In this document: in pieces, positions 15,772-24,424 of the stretch
How positions within the stretch are numbered: the first letter of the stretch is position 1
Layout of the letters: each line of letters starts with the position of its first letter
NCBI RefSeq assembly: GCF_900142605.1
Contig: NZ_FRBL01000006.1
Location: 248,001 to 312,000, forward strand
Reading direction: 5' to 3'
Length of the DNA stretch: 64,000 nt
DNA from: Chitinophaga jiangningensis
GTDB taxonomy: Bacteria > Bacteroidota > Bacteroidia > Chitinophagales > Chitinophagaceae
The notes under the pieces: model-generated
Database searches by the model: none
What the model saw: only the letters and a program-made list of their open reading frames with translations
Told to the model about the DNA's origin: nothing
Position numbers and translations under genes: made by a program

Positions 15772-18700
15772 TTAGAGAATTACATTGATGCCACAAGACC
15801 AGGTTCTTTGCAACGGATAAATTTTCGCATCGCTGATGGAGAGTTCCGGATCGATGGTTTTGGCCATTTTAGTAAAGGTGGCAAGGTTTTCCACGCTGAA
15901 GTATAAACGTACTTTCTGTGCATGGATGCGCGACAGTATCTGCGTTGGAATAGTATATCCCAGCTGCAGGTTTTTAATACGCAGATAGGCTCCGTTCTGG
16001 AGATAGCGGGTTTGCGTTTGTGTATTCTTATCGTTTTCAGAACTCATGTAAAACTTAGGAAAATAACCAGCGGGGTTGGTAGCCGTCCAACGGTCGTAGT
16101 GAATACTGAAAGGAGAGCTCTGCCACTCACTTCCAACGATGCCCCAGAAGTAGTTGGAGCCCACCCATGCATCTCTTTTAGCTACGCCCTGCATGAAGAT
16201 GCCAAGGTCAAATCCTTTGTAGTCAAAAGAGAGATTCAGGCTATACTGATAGCGTGGGGTGTTGTTACCGATGATGCGGCGGTCGCCACTGCTGTCCACT
16301 GTGTTTTTTCCGTTGTTAATAACACCGTCTTTATTGAGATCTTCATAGATCACGTCACCGCTGCGCCAGGTGCTGTTCCAGAACTGTGCTTTGGGTGCTT
16401 TGGCTGCATCCGCATCTGTTGCATATAAGCCGGAAGAAACATAACCCCAGATATCGCCCATATTCTGACCTTCATAGAAGGTGGAGAGGGAGCGGGAAGG
16501 GTTATTGTATTTCACTACCGTTCCTTTGTAATCGGAGAGATTAGCGCGTACGGAGTAACCTACCTGTCCGATACGGTCGTTCCACTGCATGGTGAGCTCA
16601 AAGCCGGTTGTACGGATGGCTGCATTGTTTACGCGTGGCACGGCTGCACCGAGGATGGCCGGCAGTACCTGTGCGGGCCCCGCGAAATCATTTGCCTTAC
16701 GGATATAATAATCGAAGTTGACATTTAATCTCTCCTTAAACATGCTAAAATCAGCACCTACATCATAGGAAGTAGTGGTTACCCAGGTGAGATCAGGATT
16801 TACCAATGAAGGCTGGCTTACGCTAGCCTGTTTAGCGCCACCAAATAACCAGGAAGTACTGTTGGGGCGGGTAGTAGCCAGACTCGGATAAAACGGATAA
16901 TAAGTGCTGATAGACGGATCCCCGAGGAACAGCTGATCAGGTGATGAACCAAATGAACCGCGTAGTTTAAAGGTATTCACTACTTCGCTGACCGGTTGCC
17001 AGAATTTTTCCCTGTCGATGTTCCAGCCTGCTGAGATACCCGGACTGAATTTCCACCTGTTGTCGGAAAGAAAACGAGAAGTACCGTCATAGCGACCATT
17101 AATCTCTATCAGGTATTTGTCTGCAAATGCATAATTAAATCTGCCAAAGAAGCCTTCCACAGCCAGCCTGCGAATACCGTCACCTACAGATGGGGTAGTG
17201 TTGTAGGTCAGATTCAGTGATGGGATATCGTTGGAATACAGCAGGGAGTTTGATGCAGAATACGAGGTGAAGTTGGTCAGCTCACTGGTGAAGCCGCCCA
17301 GTATTTTAAAATTGTGTTTGTTAAAACTTTTTTCATAGGAAGAAAACGCGTTCACGATATGATGCTCATAGCGGTTATTTAGGCGTGAAAAGCTATTCGG
17401 TGTGGTACCGCTGACAGGCGCAGTGGAGCCATCTGGCAGAAAGGTGAATACGGTTTTAGTCTGGTTCTGTTCATCATAGAGGTCGCCGTCAAAGGTATAG
17501 TTGGCGGTGATAGTCCAATCTTTCAGCGGTGTGATTTTGAACTCACCGGTAATCATCGGCTGATCTTCGGTGTATTTCCAGCGTCCGCCTTGCTGGTGGA
17601 GCAATACATCGCTTGGGTCGGAGTAATTGCCATCAGGGTTTTTCAGTTGTACAGTCGGGAATTTACGTGCGATCTGGTGCATGTAGTTACCGCCTGTTTT
17701 GCCGGAATAAGTATTGGGAGTATTGTACAGTGTGCGACTGATGGTACTGCGCAGGTTAAACTGCAACCAGTTGGTAACATTGGAACTAACGTTGGCGCGT
17801 ATATTAAAACGTTTGAAATCATCGTCGCCGAAGTTGTACATCCCTTCCTTGTTGTTGTAGCCAATGCCTATGTAATAGTTGCTTTTATCGGAGGCGCCGC
17901 TGATACCGATGTTATGCTGCTGACTGAATGCAAAATCTTTAAAGTAGATTTTAAACCAGTCGTTATTAGCGTTGGATGTATTCCAGGAAGTCCAGTCGTT
18001 AGGAGCAGAAGGGCTTTTCATGGCTTCTTCCTTGAGCGTGCCTGCCTGGTAATCCTTGATGCGCTGCAGCGTAGCATCATCGAAAAATGGTGCGCGGCCT
18101 GCGTTTACAAAGGCTTCGTTGTAGAGGTTAGCGAAGTCCAGTGAGTTCATCATTTTAGGCAGGTTGATCGCCTGTGCCCACGACAGATTGTTGTCGTAAG
18201 TAATTTTAGTAGGCTGGCCGGCTTTACCTTTTTTGGTAGTGATGAGGATTACGCCGTAAGGGGCGGAAGATCCGTAGATAGCGGTGGAGGCCGCATCTTT
18301 CAGTACGGAGATGCTTTCTACATCAGAAGGGTTGATGGCGTTGATGTCGCCACCCTGGATACCATCTATCACGATGAGCGGGCCACCGGAGGCGTTAAGT
18401 CCCGTATAGCCGCGCACGTTAATGTTCTGGGTAGCATTAGGTGCACCACCGCTGGTAGTGGAGGTGATATTAAGACCTGCCACCATCCCTTGCAGGGCCT
18501 GTGTAACCCGGGTGATAGGCCTGTTTTCCAGCACTTTACCGGATACCTGTGCTACAGCGCCGGTCAGGTTTACTTTCTTTTGTGTACCATAACCTACTAC
18601 CACTACGTTTTCCAGCTGCGATACTTCCGCGAGGAATTTCACATTAATGCGTGATCTGCCGTTTACGGCAATTTCCTGTGTCTGGAAGCCGATGTTGGAT

Positions 18701-19242
18701 ACTACGATGGTAGCGTTGTCGGGTACATTTGTCAGGGAGAATTCACCGTTCACGTTGGATACCGTTGCTTTCTTGCTGCCTTTTACGAGGATGGTAGCGC
18801 CGGGTACCGGGTTGCCTGTTTCGTCCGCTATTTTCCCGTGCAGGGTATCGGCCGGTGGAAGTGCCGGTGGTGGTGGTGTGGCGGCCTTATTTAGTACGAT
18901 GGTTTCTTTAATCACTTTCCAGGAGAGGCCCTGGTCTTTCACCAGCAGGTCGAGTACGGCGGTGAGCGGTGCATCGGTGACGCTGATGCTTACGTTTTTT
19001 GCATTGTTGAGCAGGCCGGCATGGTACCAGAATTTATAGCCTGATTGTTTTTCTATTTCAGTCAGTGCTTCCTGGATCGGCCGGTCGGTTTTACTCATGG
19101 TAATTTTCTGGGCGAGGCCATGGGCGCTTACCTGCAGGAAACCTACCAACAAAAGTACCGTTGTTAGTTTCATAACTTTCCAGATTTTGGTGTGACGTCG
19201 GTGACGACTTAAACGATTTAGCAGAGTTGTAAATAACTGCAT
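15772..19242 (-). CDS. SusC/RagA TonB-linked outer-membrane transporter with STN domain
   Basis: A 1156-residue TonB-dependent beta-barrel that imports the nutrient bound by SusD. In order: an N-terminal cationic stretch and signal peptide (alternative start at residue 24, MKLTTVLLLVG), an STN signalling domain (about 45-115), a carboxypeptidase-like beta-sandwich (about 133-215; GKIADETGNPVPGATILVKG), the plug (LENVVVVGYGTQKKVNLTG, DGIQGGDINAINPSDVESIS) and the barrel to the C-terminus. The STN domain is the part that contacts FecR-type anti-sigma factors. This fits the fecR and sigma genes directly upstream, and the transporter probably senses its own substrate. Confidence 0.96.
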   Translation of the reverse strand: MQLFTTLLNRLSRHRRHTKIWKVMKLTTVLLLVGFLQVSAHGLAQKITMSKTDRPIQEALTEIEKQSGYKFWYHAGLLNNAKNVSISVTDAPLTAVLDLLVKDQGLSWKVIKETIVLNKAATPPPPALPPADTLHGKIADETGNPVPGATILVKGSKKATVSNVNGEFSLTNVPDNATIVVSNIGFQTQEIAVNGRSRINVKFLAEVSQLENVVVVGYGTQKKVNLTGAVAQVSGKVLENRPITRVTQALQGMVAGLNITSTTSGGAPNATQNINVRGYTGLNASGGPLIVIDGIQGGDINAINPSDVESISVLKDAASTAIYGSSAPYGVILITTKKGKAGQPTKITYDNNLSWAQAINLPKMMNSLDFANLYNEAFVNAGRAPFFDDATLQRIKDYQAGTLKEEAMKSPSAPNDWTSWNTSNANNDWFKIYFKDFAFSQQHNIGISGASDKSNYYIGIGYNNKEGMYNFGDDDFKRFNIRANVSSNVTNWLQFNLRSTISRTLYNTPNTYSGKTGGNYMHQIARKFPTVQLKNPDGNYSDPSDVLLHQQGGRWKYTEDQPMITGEFKITPLKDWTITANYTFDGDLYDEQNQTKTVFTFLPDGSTAPVSGTTPNSFSRLNNRYEHHIVNAFSSYEKSFNKHNFKILGGFTSELTNFTSYSASNSLLYSNDIPSLNLTYNTTPSVGDGIRRLAVEGFFGRFNYAFADKYLIEINGRYDGTSRFLSDNRWKFSPGISAGWNIDREKFWQPVSEVVNTFKLRGSFGSSPDQLFLGDPSISTYYPFYPSLATTRPNSTSWLFGGAKQASVSQPSLVNPDLTWVTTTSYDVGADFSMFKERLNVNFDYYIRKANDFAGPAQVLPAILGAAVPRVNNAAIRTTGFELTMQWNDRIGQVGYSVRANLSDYKGTVVKYNNPSRSLSTFYEGQNMGDIWGYVSSGLYATDADAAKAPKAQFWNSTWRSGDVIYEDLNKDGVINNGKNTVDSSGDRRIIGNNTPRYQYSLNLSFDYKGFDLGIFMQGVAKRDAWVGSNYFWGIVGSEWQSSPFSIHYDRWTATNPAGYFPKFYMSSENDKNTQTQTRYLQNGAYLRIKNLQLGYTIPTQILSRIHAQKVRLYFSVENLATFTKMAKTIDPELSISDAKIYPLQRTWSCGINVIL

Positions 19243-19272
19243 GTTTGGATGATTAAGGATACCAGAATAGTG

Positions 19273-19305
19273 GGACAGGCGTGTACGTCCGTGACGTGGC
19301 TGTCC
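19273..19305 (-). other. Hairpin in the susC-like leader
   Basis: GGACAG (19273-19278) pairs with CTGTCC (19300-19305), and inside it ACGTC pairs with GACGT around CGT. It lies 31-63 bases upstream of the SusC start, within the probable 5' leader. A translational control structure is possible but unproven. Confidence 0.3.
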
Positions 19306-19565
19306 GGTTTAGTGTCATTTGGAATTAGGTGAGCATCAGGATTGCGGAGGCGTATTTTCCTCAGGCAAATTGTTCACTGTGATGTACCTTTTCAGGTTAG
19401 CTTGCGGATTGCGTTTGACAAGGAGTTGCTAAAAACATAAATTTGATTTAGGTGATAAAAAAATGCTTGATCGTATTGTGTTTATTGCCATTTAAACCGG
19501 GTTATGTTGGCGCATGCCCGGTTTTATTTTGGTTTTGTTTAGCTACATGATAATTATGTTAGTAT
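19306..19565. other. Intergenic region between fecR-like and susC-like genes
   Basis: The gene-free stretch 19243-19565 (323 bp) should contain the sigma-factor-dependent promoter of the SusC/SusD operon. No good TAnnTTTG element was found on the minus strand, consistent with an alternative promoter. A possible fecR terminator lies at 19494-19524. Confidence 0.4.
19494..19524 (-). terminator. Possible terminator of the fecR-like gene
   Basis: AAACCGGG (19494-19501) pairs with CCCGGTTT (19517-19524) around a 15-base loop. The run of T residues on the minus-strand side is poor, so termination may be partial. Confidence 0.4.
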
Positions 19566-20675
19566 CTAGTTTGGAAATACTACCAGTTTTTTATGCTCCA
19601 GTTTCAGGTGGATGCCGCTTTCGCTGAGGATGGCTATTACATCCTGTAATTCATAACTTTTTTTGATGCTGCCCTCAAATTTCAGATCGGGAATGTTCCC
19701 GGTATATTCGATATCCAGGTTGTACCACCTGGCGATTTGCCTTAATATCACTGCTGTATTTTCACCCTGCATGGCGAAGTAGCCATTTTTCCAGGCGGTA
19801 ATGCTGGAAATATCTGCGTGCGGAATCAGCGTTATTCCTTTGTCATCTGTCATCCTGGCTTGCTGGCCCGGATGCAGCAGCAGGGAATCCTGTTTATGAT
19901 AGACTTTCACTGCACCGTTAAGGAGGGTGATGTTAGTCGTAGGTTCGTCCGCGTAGGACATCAGGTTGAAACTGGTTCCTAATACCCTGACGGTTTTTTC
20001 ATTGCTTTTTACCACAAAAGGCATGTTAACATTTTGTGCGATTTCAAAATAGGCTTCTCCTGTCAGTTCCACCACCCGTTCGGGGCCATGAAAGGCGGCA
20101 GGAAAACGTAAGCGGGATGCGGTGTTCAGCCATACTTTGGTGCCATCGCCCAGTACCATCATAAATTGAAATCCTGGTGGCGTAATCAGTTCATTGATTT
20201 CATCCGGTGCGGCGGCGCTGTTATGATAGGTGGCTCCGCCTTTAGCGAGCGTGATGGTGCTGCTGCCCTGTGTAATGACGGATGAATCGTTGCTGAGTGT
20301 AATTTCCCTGCCGTTGGCCAGTTTGAGCACCACGTGCTGGCCGGCTGTATGATCTGCCAGCATTTGTTTGCTACCTGCCGGTTGTTTGTAATGCAGCCAC
20401 AACATGGTGGTAAGGCCTATCAGTAGGGCTGCGCTGGCGGCCACACTGAGGCGCATCATGCGTATGCGCTGCACTTTCCGGGTTATGCCGGCATTTTCAT
20501 ATATGCGTGCTTTCAGCAGGGTGGCTGTTTCCTGCTGGCTTCCCATCAGGGTTTCGTCCCATTGTTCACTTTCTTCCAGGGTGTCCAGCAGTGCATGATA
20601 CGTCTCTATTTGCTGTTTGGTTGCGGTGCCATCGGCGATTTTTTCAGCAATGGCAGCCAGTTTTTCGTGGATCAA
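19566..20675 (-). CDS. FecR family anti-sigma factor
   Basis: A 369-residue inner-membrane regulator that holds an ECF sigma factor inactive and receives a signal from the STN domain of a TonB-dependent transporter. The N-terminal cytoplasmic part (1-80) is helical. One membrane segment (about 88-109; LSVAASAALLIGLTTMLWLH) follows, then the periplasmic FecR domain (about 145-240; TPPGFQFMMVLGDGTKVWLN, RVVELTGEAYFEIA) and a DUF4974-like C-terminus (about 290-369). It lies between the ECF sigma gene and the SusC-like gene on one strand, the classical cell-surface signalling arrangement. Confidence 0.95.
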   Translation of the reverse strand: MIHEKLAAIAEKIADGTATKQQIETYHALLDTLEESEQWDETLMGSQQETATLLKARIYENAGITRKVQRIRMMRLSVAASAALLIGLTTMLWLHYKQPAGSKQMLADHTAGQHVVLKLANGREITLSNDSSVITQGSSTITLAKGGATYHNSAAAPDEINELITPPGFQFMMVLGDGTKVWLNTASRLRFPAAFHGPERVVELTGEAYFEIAQNVNMPFVVKSNEKTVRVLGTSFNLMSYADEPTTNITLLNGAVKVYHKQDSLLLHPGQQARMTDDKGITLIPHADISSITAWKNGYFAMQGENTAVILRQIARWYNLDIEYTGNIPDLKFEGSIKKSYELQDVIAILSESGIHLKLEHKKLVVFPN

Positions 20676-20740
20676 GTAAGGCCGTTTATATCCTAGTAAC
20701 GTGAGAGAGGTTTATCCCCCAAAAGAATTTTAATTTTTTT

Positions 20741-21310
20741 TCAGAGCAGGAGCAGGAGAAGGGAGAGCAGGGTAGAACCGATGTGAATGCGGATGCGCTT
20801 TAGTGCAATGGAAATCTGGTTCTCCACTGTTTTAACGGAAATATTGAGGCGACTGGCAATTTCAGCATGGGAGAGTTGTTCATGGCGACTCATGCTGTAT
20901 ACTTCCTTACATTTTTCCGGAAGTGCATCCACCGCGGATGCTATGAGGGACTGTAATTCCTTCAGGTGGATGTCGACAGGTGCGACGGTATCTTCTGCGA
21001 GGTATTGGAGTGAATTGATTAATTGCTTTTGTGATTTGCTGGCGCGGAGGTAGTTGGCCATTTTGAATCTGACAGCGCCTTTCAGGTATTGTTTGAGCGA
21101 GGTGATTTGCACGGTTTCCCTGTTTACCCATAGCCAGGTAAATACTTCCTGGATAATATCGAGTGCCTGTTCCCGGTTGCGGAGCGTGCAGCAAGCGTGT
21201 TTGTACAGGTCAGCCCAGTAACGTGCGTAAATCGTATCAAACGCACGCACGTTGCCGTCTTTCAGGTACGAAAGTAGTTCACTGTCCTCCATCGCTGTCC
21301 AACCGAACAT
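20741..21310 (-). CDS. ECF-type RNA polymerase sigma factor
   Basis: A 189-residue sigma-70 factor of the extracytoplasmic-function class. Region 2 (about 20-90; YARYWADLYKHACCTLRN, ALDIIQEVFTWLW) binds the -10 element and core polymerase. Region 4 (about 125-180; LPEKCKEVYSMSRHEQLSHA, EIASRLNISVKTVENQISIA) binds the -35 element. It is 65 bp upstream of the fecR gene. Start 21310 is taken; MEDSELL at 21292 is an equally good start. The protein ends in a strikingly hydrophobic tail of Leu and Ser, too short for a normal membrane span. Confidence 0.94.
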   Translation of the reverse strand: MFGWTAMEDSELLSYLKDGNVRAFDTIYARYWADLYKHACCTLRNREQALDIIQEVFTWLWVNRETVQITSLKQYLKGAVRFKMANYLRASKSQKQLINSLQYLAEDTVAPVDIHLKELQSLIASAVDALPEKCKEVYSMSRHEQLSHAEIASRLNISVKTVENQISIALKRIRIHIGSTLLSLLLLLL

Positions 21311-21477
21311 AAGCCGATAATAAATTTAAGCGGGATATTATACCTGCAATCTACTTTTTATAGCCGCTCATTATTGATGTTTTTTTCGCATTAGATCATG
21401 TTATTTTCTTGTTTGCGGGTATTGGCTGAGTTTATATATTTTTATCGCCTGATTTTTTTAGCATTTTAAAAGACGAT

Positions 21478-22437
21478 ATGAAGCATATAGTTGTATTGGA
21501 CGGCTATGCCCTCAACCCGGGGGATTTAAGCTGGGATGGCCTGGAGGCGCTGGGCAAAGTTACGGTATACGATCGCACGCCGGAGTCGCTCGTGGTGGAG
21601 CGTTCAAAAGATGCAGAGATTGTGCTCACTAATAAGTCGATACTAAGTGCGGCTTCCATAGCGGCTTTGCCGAAGCTGGAATATATTGGGGTGATTGCTA
21701 CCGGTTATAACGTAGTGGATATTGCTGCTGCCAAGGAACGGGGTATAACGGTCACGAATGTACCGGCTTACAGTACTGCAGCGGTGGCGCAGCTGACGTT
21801 TGCATTGATCCTGGAGTTATGTCATCATGTGGGTGCGCATAGCGAGGCTGTTCACGAGGGCAGGTGGAGCAGCAGTAAAGATTTTTCGTTCTGGGATTTT
21901 CCGCTGGTGGAGTTAGCGGGCAAGGTATTGGGTATAGTAGGTTTGGGGCAGATAGGGCAGGCGGTAGCCAGAATAGGGTTGGCGTTTGGGATGAAGGTGA
22001 TCGCCCACCACAAGCACCCGGAGCGTGATAAGATGGACGGGGTGAGCTTTGTGGACCTGGCTACCTGCTTTCGGGAAGCGGATGTAGTGAGCTTGCACAC
22101 GCCGATGAGCGCTGCCAACAAGGAGTTTGTGAATGCGGCGTTGCTGGGTACGATGAAGCCAGGTGCATTTTTGATTAATACCAGTCGCGGCGGCCTTATT
22201 AATGAGGCTGACCTGGCGGCGGCGCTGCGTAGCGGCCGTATTGCAGGTGCGGGTGTGGATGTGCTTTCTTCGGAGCCGCCACCGGCAAGCAATCCGCTGT
22301 TGGGTGCTCCTAACATGTTGATTACGCCTCACATTGCCTGGGCTACTGCTGCGGCGCGGGGGAGGTTATTATCGGCGGTGGTCGCCAACCTTGACGCATT
22401 CCTGTCGGGAAGGTCAATAAATGTCGTTAACAGTTAA
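21478..22437 (+). CDS. D-2-hydroxyacid dehydrogenase
   Basis: A 319-residue NAD(P)-dependent oxidoreductase of the glycerate/phosphoglycerate dehydrogenase family, reducing 2-oxo acids such as hydroxypyruvate to D-2-hydroxy acids. The Rossmann motif is GLGQIG (155-160). The catalytic residues are R237 (TSRGG), E266 (SEPP) and H285 (TPHIAW). The sequence most resembles hydroxypyruvate reductases/glycerate dehydrogenases, but the substrate is uncertain. It is divergent from the sigma gene and has no partner, with 292 bp of repeat-rich spacer after it. Confidence 0.88.
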   Translation: MKHIVVLDGYALNPGDLSWDGLEALGKVTVYDRTPESLVVERSKDAEIVLTNKSILSAASIAALPKLEYIGVIATGYNVVDIAAAKERGITVTNVPAYSTAAVAQLTFALILELCHHVGAHSEAVHEGRWSSSKDFSFWDFPLVELAGKVLGIVGLGQIGQAVARIGLAFGMKVIAHHKHPERDKMDGVSFVDLATCFREADVVSLHTPMSAANKEFVNAALLGTMKPGAFLINTSRGGLINEADLAAALRSGRIAGAGVDVLSSEPPPASNPLLGAPNMLITPHIAWATAAARGRLLSAVVANLDAFLSGRSINVVNS

Positions 22438-22454
22438 TAAATTTTATATTAAAA

Positions 22455-22506
22455 CAAACGCATAGTTGATGAAAAAAATAAACGGTTTTCAAAAACTATG
22501 CGTTTG
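22455..22506 (+). terminator. Inverted repeat after the hydroxyacid dehydrogenase
   Basis: CAAACGCATAGTT (22455-22467) is perfectly complementary to 22494-22506, giving a 13-bp stem with a 26-base loop, 17 bases past the stop codon. It could be a terminator or RNA stabiliser; no T-run follows. Confidence 0.45.
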
Positions 22507-22534
22507 CATCTCACTATAAACTACTTATACATAT

Positions 22535-22588
22535 GTTCATTAATAACCCCAGGAATGAACAAAATGAACGGAAATTCCTTTAATGAAC
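22535..22588. promoter_or_regulatory. Cluster of four AATGAAC heptamers
   Basis: AATGAAC occurs at 22554-22560, 22563-22569 and 22582-22588 on the plus strand and inverted at 22535-22541. Start-to-start spacings are 19, 9 and 19 bases. It lies about 140 bp upstream of an OmpR-family response regulator gene; that family often binds tandem repeats, so autoregulation is possible. Confidence 0.35.
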
Positions 22589-22729
22589 GAAAAGACCGAT
22601 TGTAGAACCACAAGGAAATCGGTACTTTGAATAAACGTAAAAAATACCCTTTGCTTTTTCAGGGTGAAGCCCAAAATCGAGAATCGCTGTCTAGCTTGTT
22701 TAAATCGTTACAATTAAAATCTATCTAAA

Positions 22730-23485
22730 ATGAAGCCGACCGTTTTATTGGTGGAAGACGACCAGTTTTTTGCTAAAGTGATGAAAAGACATATCGAAAA
22801 AGCCGGTTATGAAGTACTGTACTGTGCCGATGGAGAGGCCGGATGGGAAACATTCCAACAACGGGACATTGACCTGTGCGTGCTCGATGTGGTAATGCCC
22901 AAAAAAGACGGATTTGCATTGACTAAAGACATCCGTTCGATCAACGAGAATGTGCCTATCATCATCACTTCTTCCCGTTATATGGAGCAGGACCGTATGC
23001 TGGGATTTGAAAATGGAGCAGACGACTACATCGTAAAGCCTTTCAACATGCAGGAATTCCTGCTTCGCCTGGACGTTTTTATCAAAAGAGCCAGGCTGTT
23101 ACGTAGTGAAAAACAAATTACCTACCTGGTTGGCAACCTGCGATTTAACTATCAGCAGTGCAACGTGGTAGTGGAAGTTAAAAAGCCGGCTCCTGACGGC
23201 GGTACTAAAATCGAAGTAGAGCACCTGCAACTCCCCCCGAAAGAATCCGATCTCTTTAAATACCTGTGTGAAAATCCCAATAAAAAGCTCAAACGCGACC
23301 AGATCATGTCCTGCGTATGGGATGGGGATGAATCATACAATAAACGATCTATGGACGTATACCTGACGCGGCTGCGCCGGTATATTGCCCCGGATCCTAC
23401 CCTCAGCGTGGCTACCTACCACGGCAAAGGCATCATGTTTATTGCCAATGAGGCGGACCGGCACCAGGAAATTATCAAAGCCTGA
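22730..23485 (+). CDS. OmpR-family response regulator
   Basis: A 251-residue two-component transcription factor. The receiver domain (1-115) has the acidic pair D10/D11, the phospho-acceptor D53, the switch T80 and the conserved K103 (IVKPF). The winged-helix DNA-binding domain (about 135-243) has PPKESDLFKYLCENPNKKLK and DVYLTRLRRYI. It starts with ATG after a 290-bp non-coding stretch. No histidine kinase gene is adjacent, so the regulator is an orphan within this window and its signal is unknown. Confidence 0.94.
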   Translation: MKPTVLLVEDDQFFAKVMKRHIEKAGYEVLYCADGEAGWETFQQRDIDLCVLDVVMPKKDGFALTKDIRSINENVPIIITSSRYMEQDRMLGFENGADDYIVKPFNMQEFLLRLDVFIKRARLLRSEKQITYLVGNLRFNYQQCNVVVEVKKPAPDGGTKIEVEHLQLPPKESDLFKYLCENPNKKLKRDQIMSCVWDGDESYNKRSMDVYLTRLRRYIAPDPTLSVATYHGKGIMFIANEADRHQEIIKA

Positions 23486-23584
23486 TTAACAGTGGCTGCT
23501 ACTTTCCGTTGAAAACCTACAAAGCGCTTTATGCGCGCTCCTATTACACACCTTTATCATTTCGGTTCCTTGACAAAAAGAAAA

Positions 23585-23607
23585 GGTCCTGCCTCACTGG
23601 CAGGACC
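23585..23607. terminator. Bidirectional terminator between response regulator and yebC
   Basis: GGTCCTGCC (23585-23593) pairs with GGCAGGACC (23599-23607) around TCACT, with A-rich sequence on the left and a T-rich run on the right. It serves the two convergent genes. Confidence 0.85.
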
Positions 23608-23631
23608 TCTCTTTTGTATGGTAAATTGTAC

Positions 23632-24342
23632 TTACTTCAGATTGTGGAAAACAGCCTGTACGTCGTCGTCCTGTTCCAGGCGGTCTACCAGTTCCAGCAC
23701 CTCTTTGGCCTGTTCTTCTGATAATTCCACCACATTGGCAGGGATACGTTTCAGTTCTGAACTGATAACTTCCAGGCCTTTGTCTTCCAGGGCTTTAGAC
23801 ATGTTACCGAACTCGGTAAAGGCTGCGCGGATAATAATATTACCTTCTGAATCCTCTCCAATTTCTTCCAGACCTGCGTCGATCAGCTCCAGTTCCAGTT
23901 CTTCCAGGTCCTGGCCGGCATTCTTCACTTTAAACTCGCCCACGCGGTTGAACATAAACGCCACGGAACCACTGTTACCAAGGCTACCACCGCATTTGTT
24001 GAAGTGCGTACGCACGTTTGCAACGGTACGGGTAGTGTTATCAGTAGCAGTATCCACCATGATGGCGATGCCATGTGGTGCGTAACCTTCATATACAACT
24101 TCTTCGTAATCAGTTTTGTCTTTCCCCATTGCACGCTTAATCGCCGCTTCAACACGGTCTTTCGGCATGTTCACCGCTTTCGCATTCACAATGCAGCGAC
24201 GCAGTGCAGGGTTATTTTCCGGGTCAGGACCCGCAGCCTTTACGGCAATTGCAATGTCCTTTCCAATTCTGGTAAACTGTTTGGCCATCCTGTCCCAGCG
24301 GGCAAACATGGTGGATTTACGAACTTCAAATATTCTTCCCAT
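23632..24342 (-). CDS. YebC/PmpR family protein (TACO1 family)
   Basis: A 236-residue member of the YebC family. These proteins were first described as transcription regulators, and YebC-type members are now known to help ribosomes through difficult sequences. Diagnostic parts are TRIGKDIAIAVKAAGPDPEN, NPALRRCIVNAKAVNMPKDR and YEGYAPHGIAIMVDTATDN. The N-terminus MGRIFEVRKSTMFARWDRMA is the form found in Bacteroidota. It is flanked by a bidirectional terminator on its 3' side and an APC transporter gene on the same strand upstream. No other regulator lies next to it. Confidence 0.9.
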   Translation of the reverse strand: MGRIFEVRKSTMFARWDRMAKQFTRIGKDIAIAVKAAGPDPENNPALRRCIVNAKAVNMPKDRVEAAIKRAMGKDKTDYEEVVYEGYAPHGIAIMVDTATDNTTRTVANVRTHFNKCGGSLGNSGSVAFMFNRVGEFKVKNAGQDLEELELELIDAGLEEIGEDSEGNIIIRAAFTEFGNMSKALEDKGLEVISSELKRIPANVVELSEEQAKEVLELVDRLEQDDDVQAVFHNLK

Positions 24343-24424
24343 TGGAGTGGTATCTTATTGTTGGATCTTTAAAATAATCCGCAAATTTAAGCTAATCTGG
24401 CTAAGTAATGAAATCACCGGCAGG

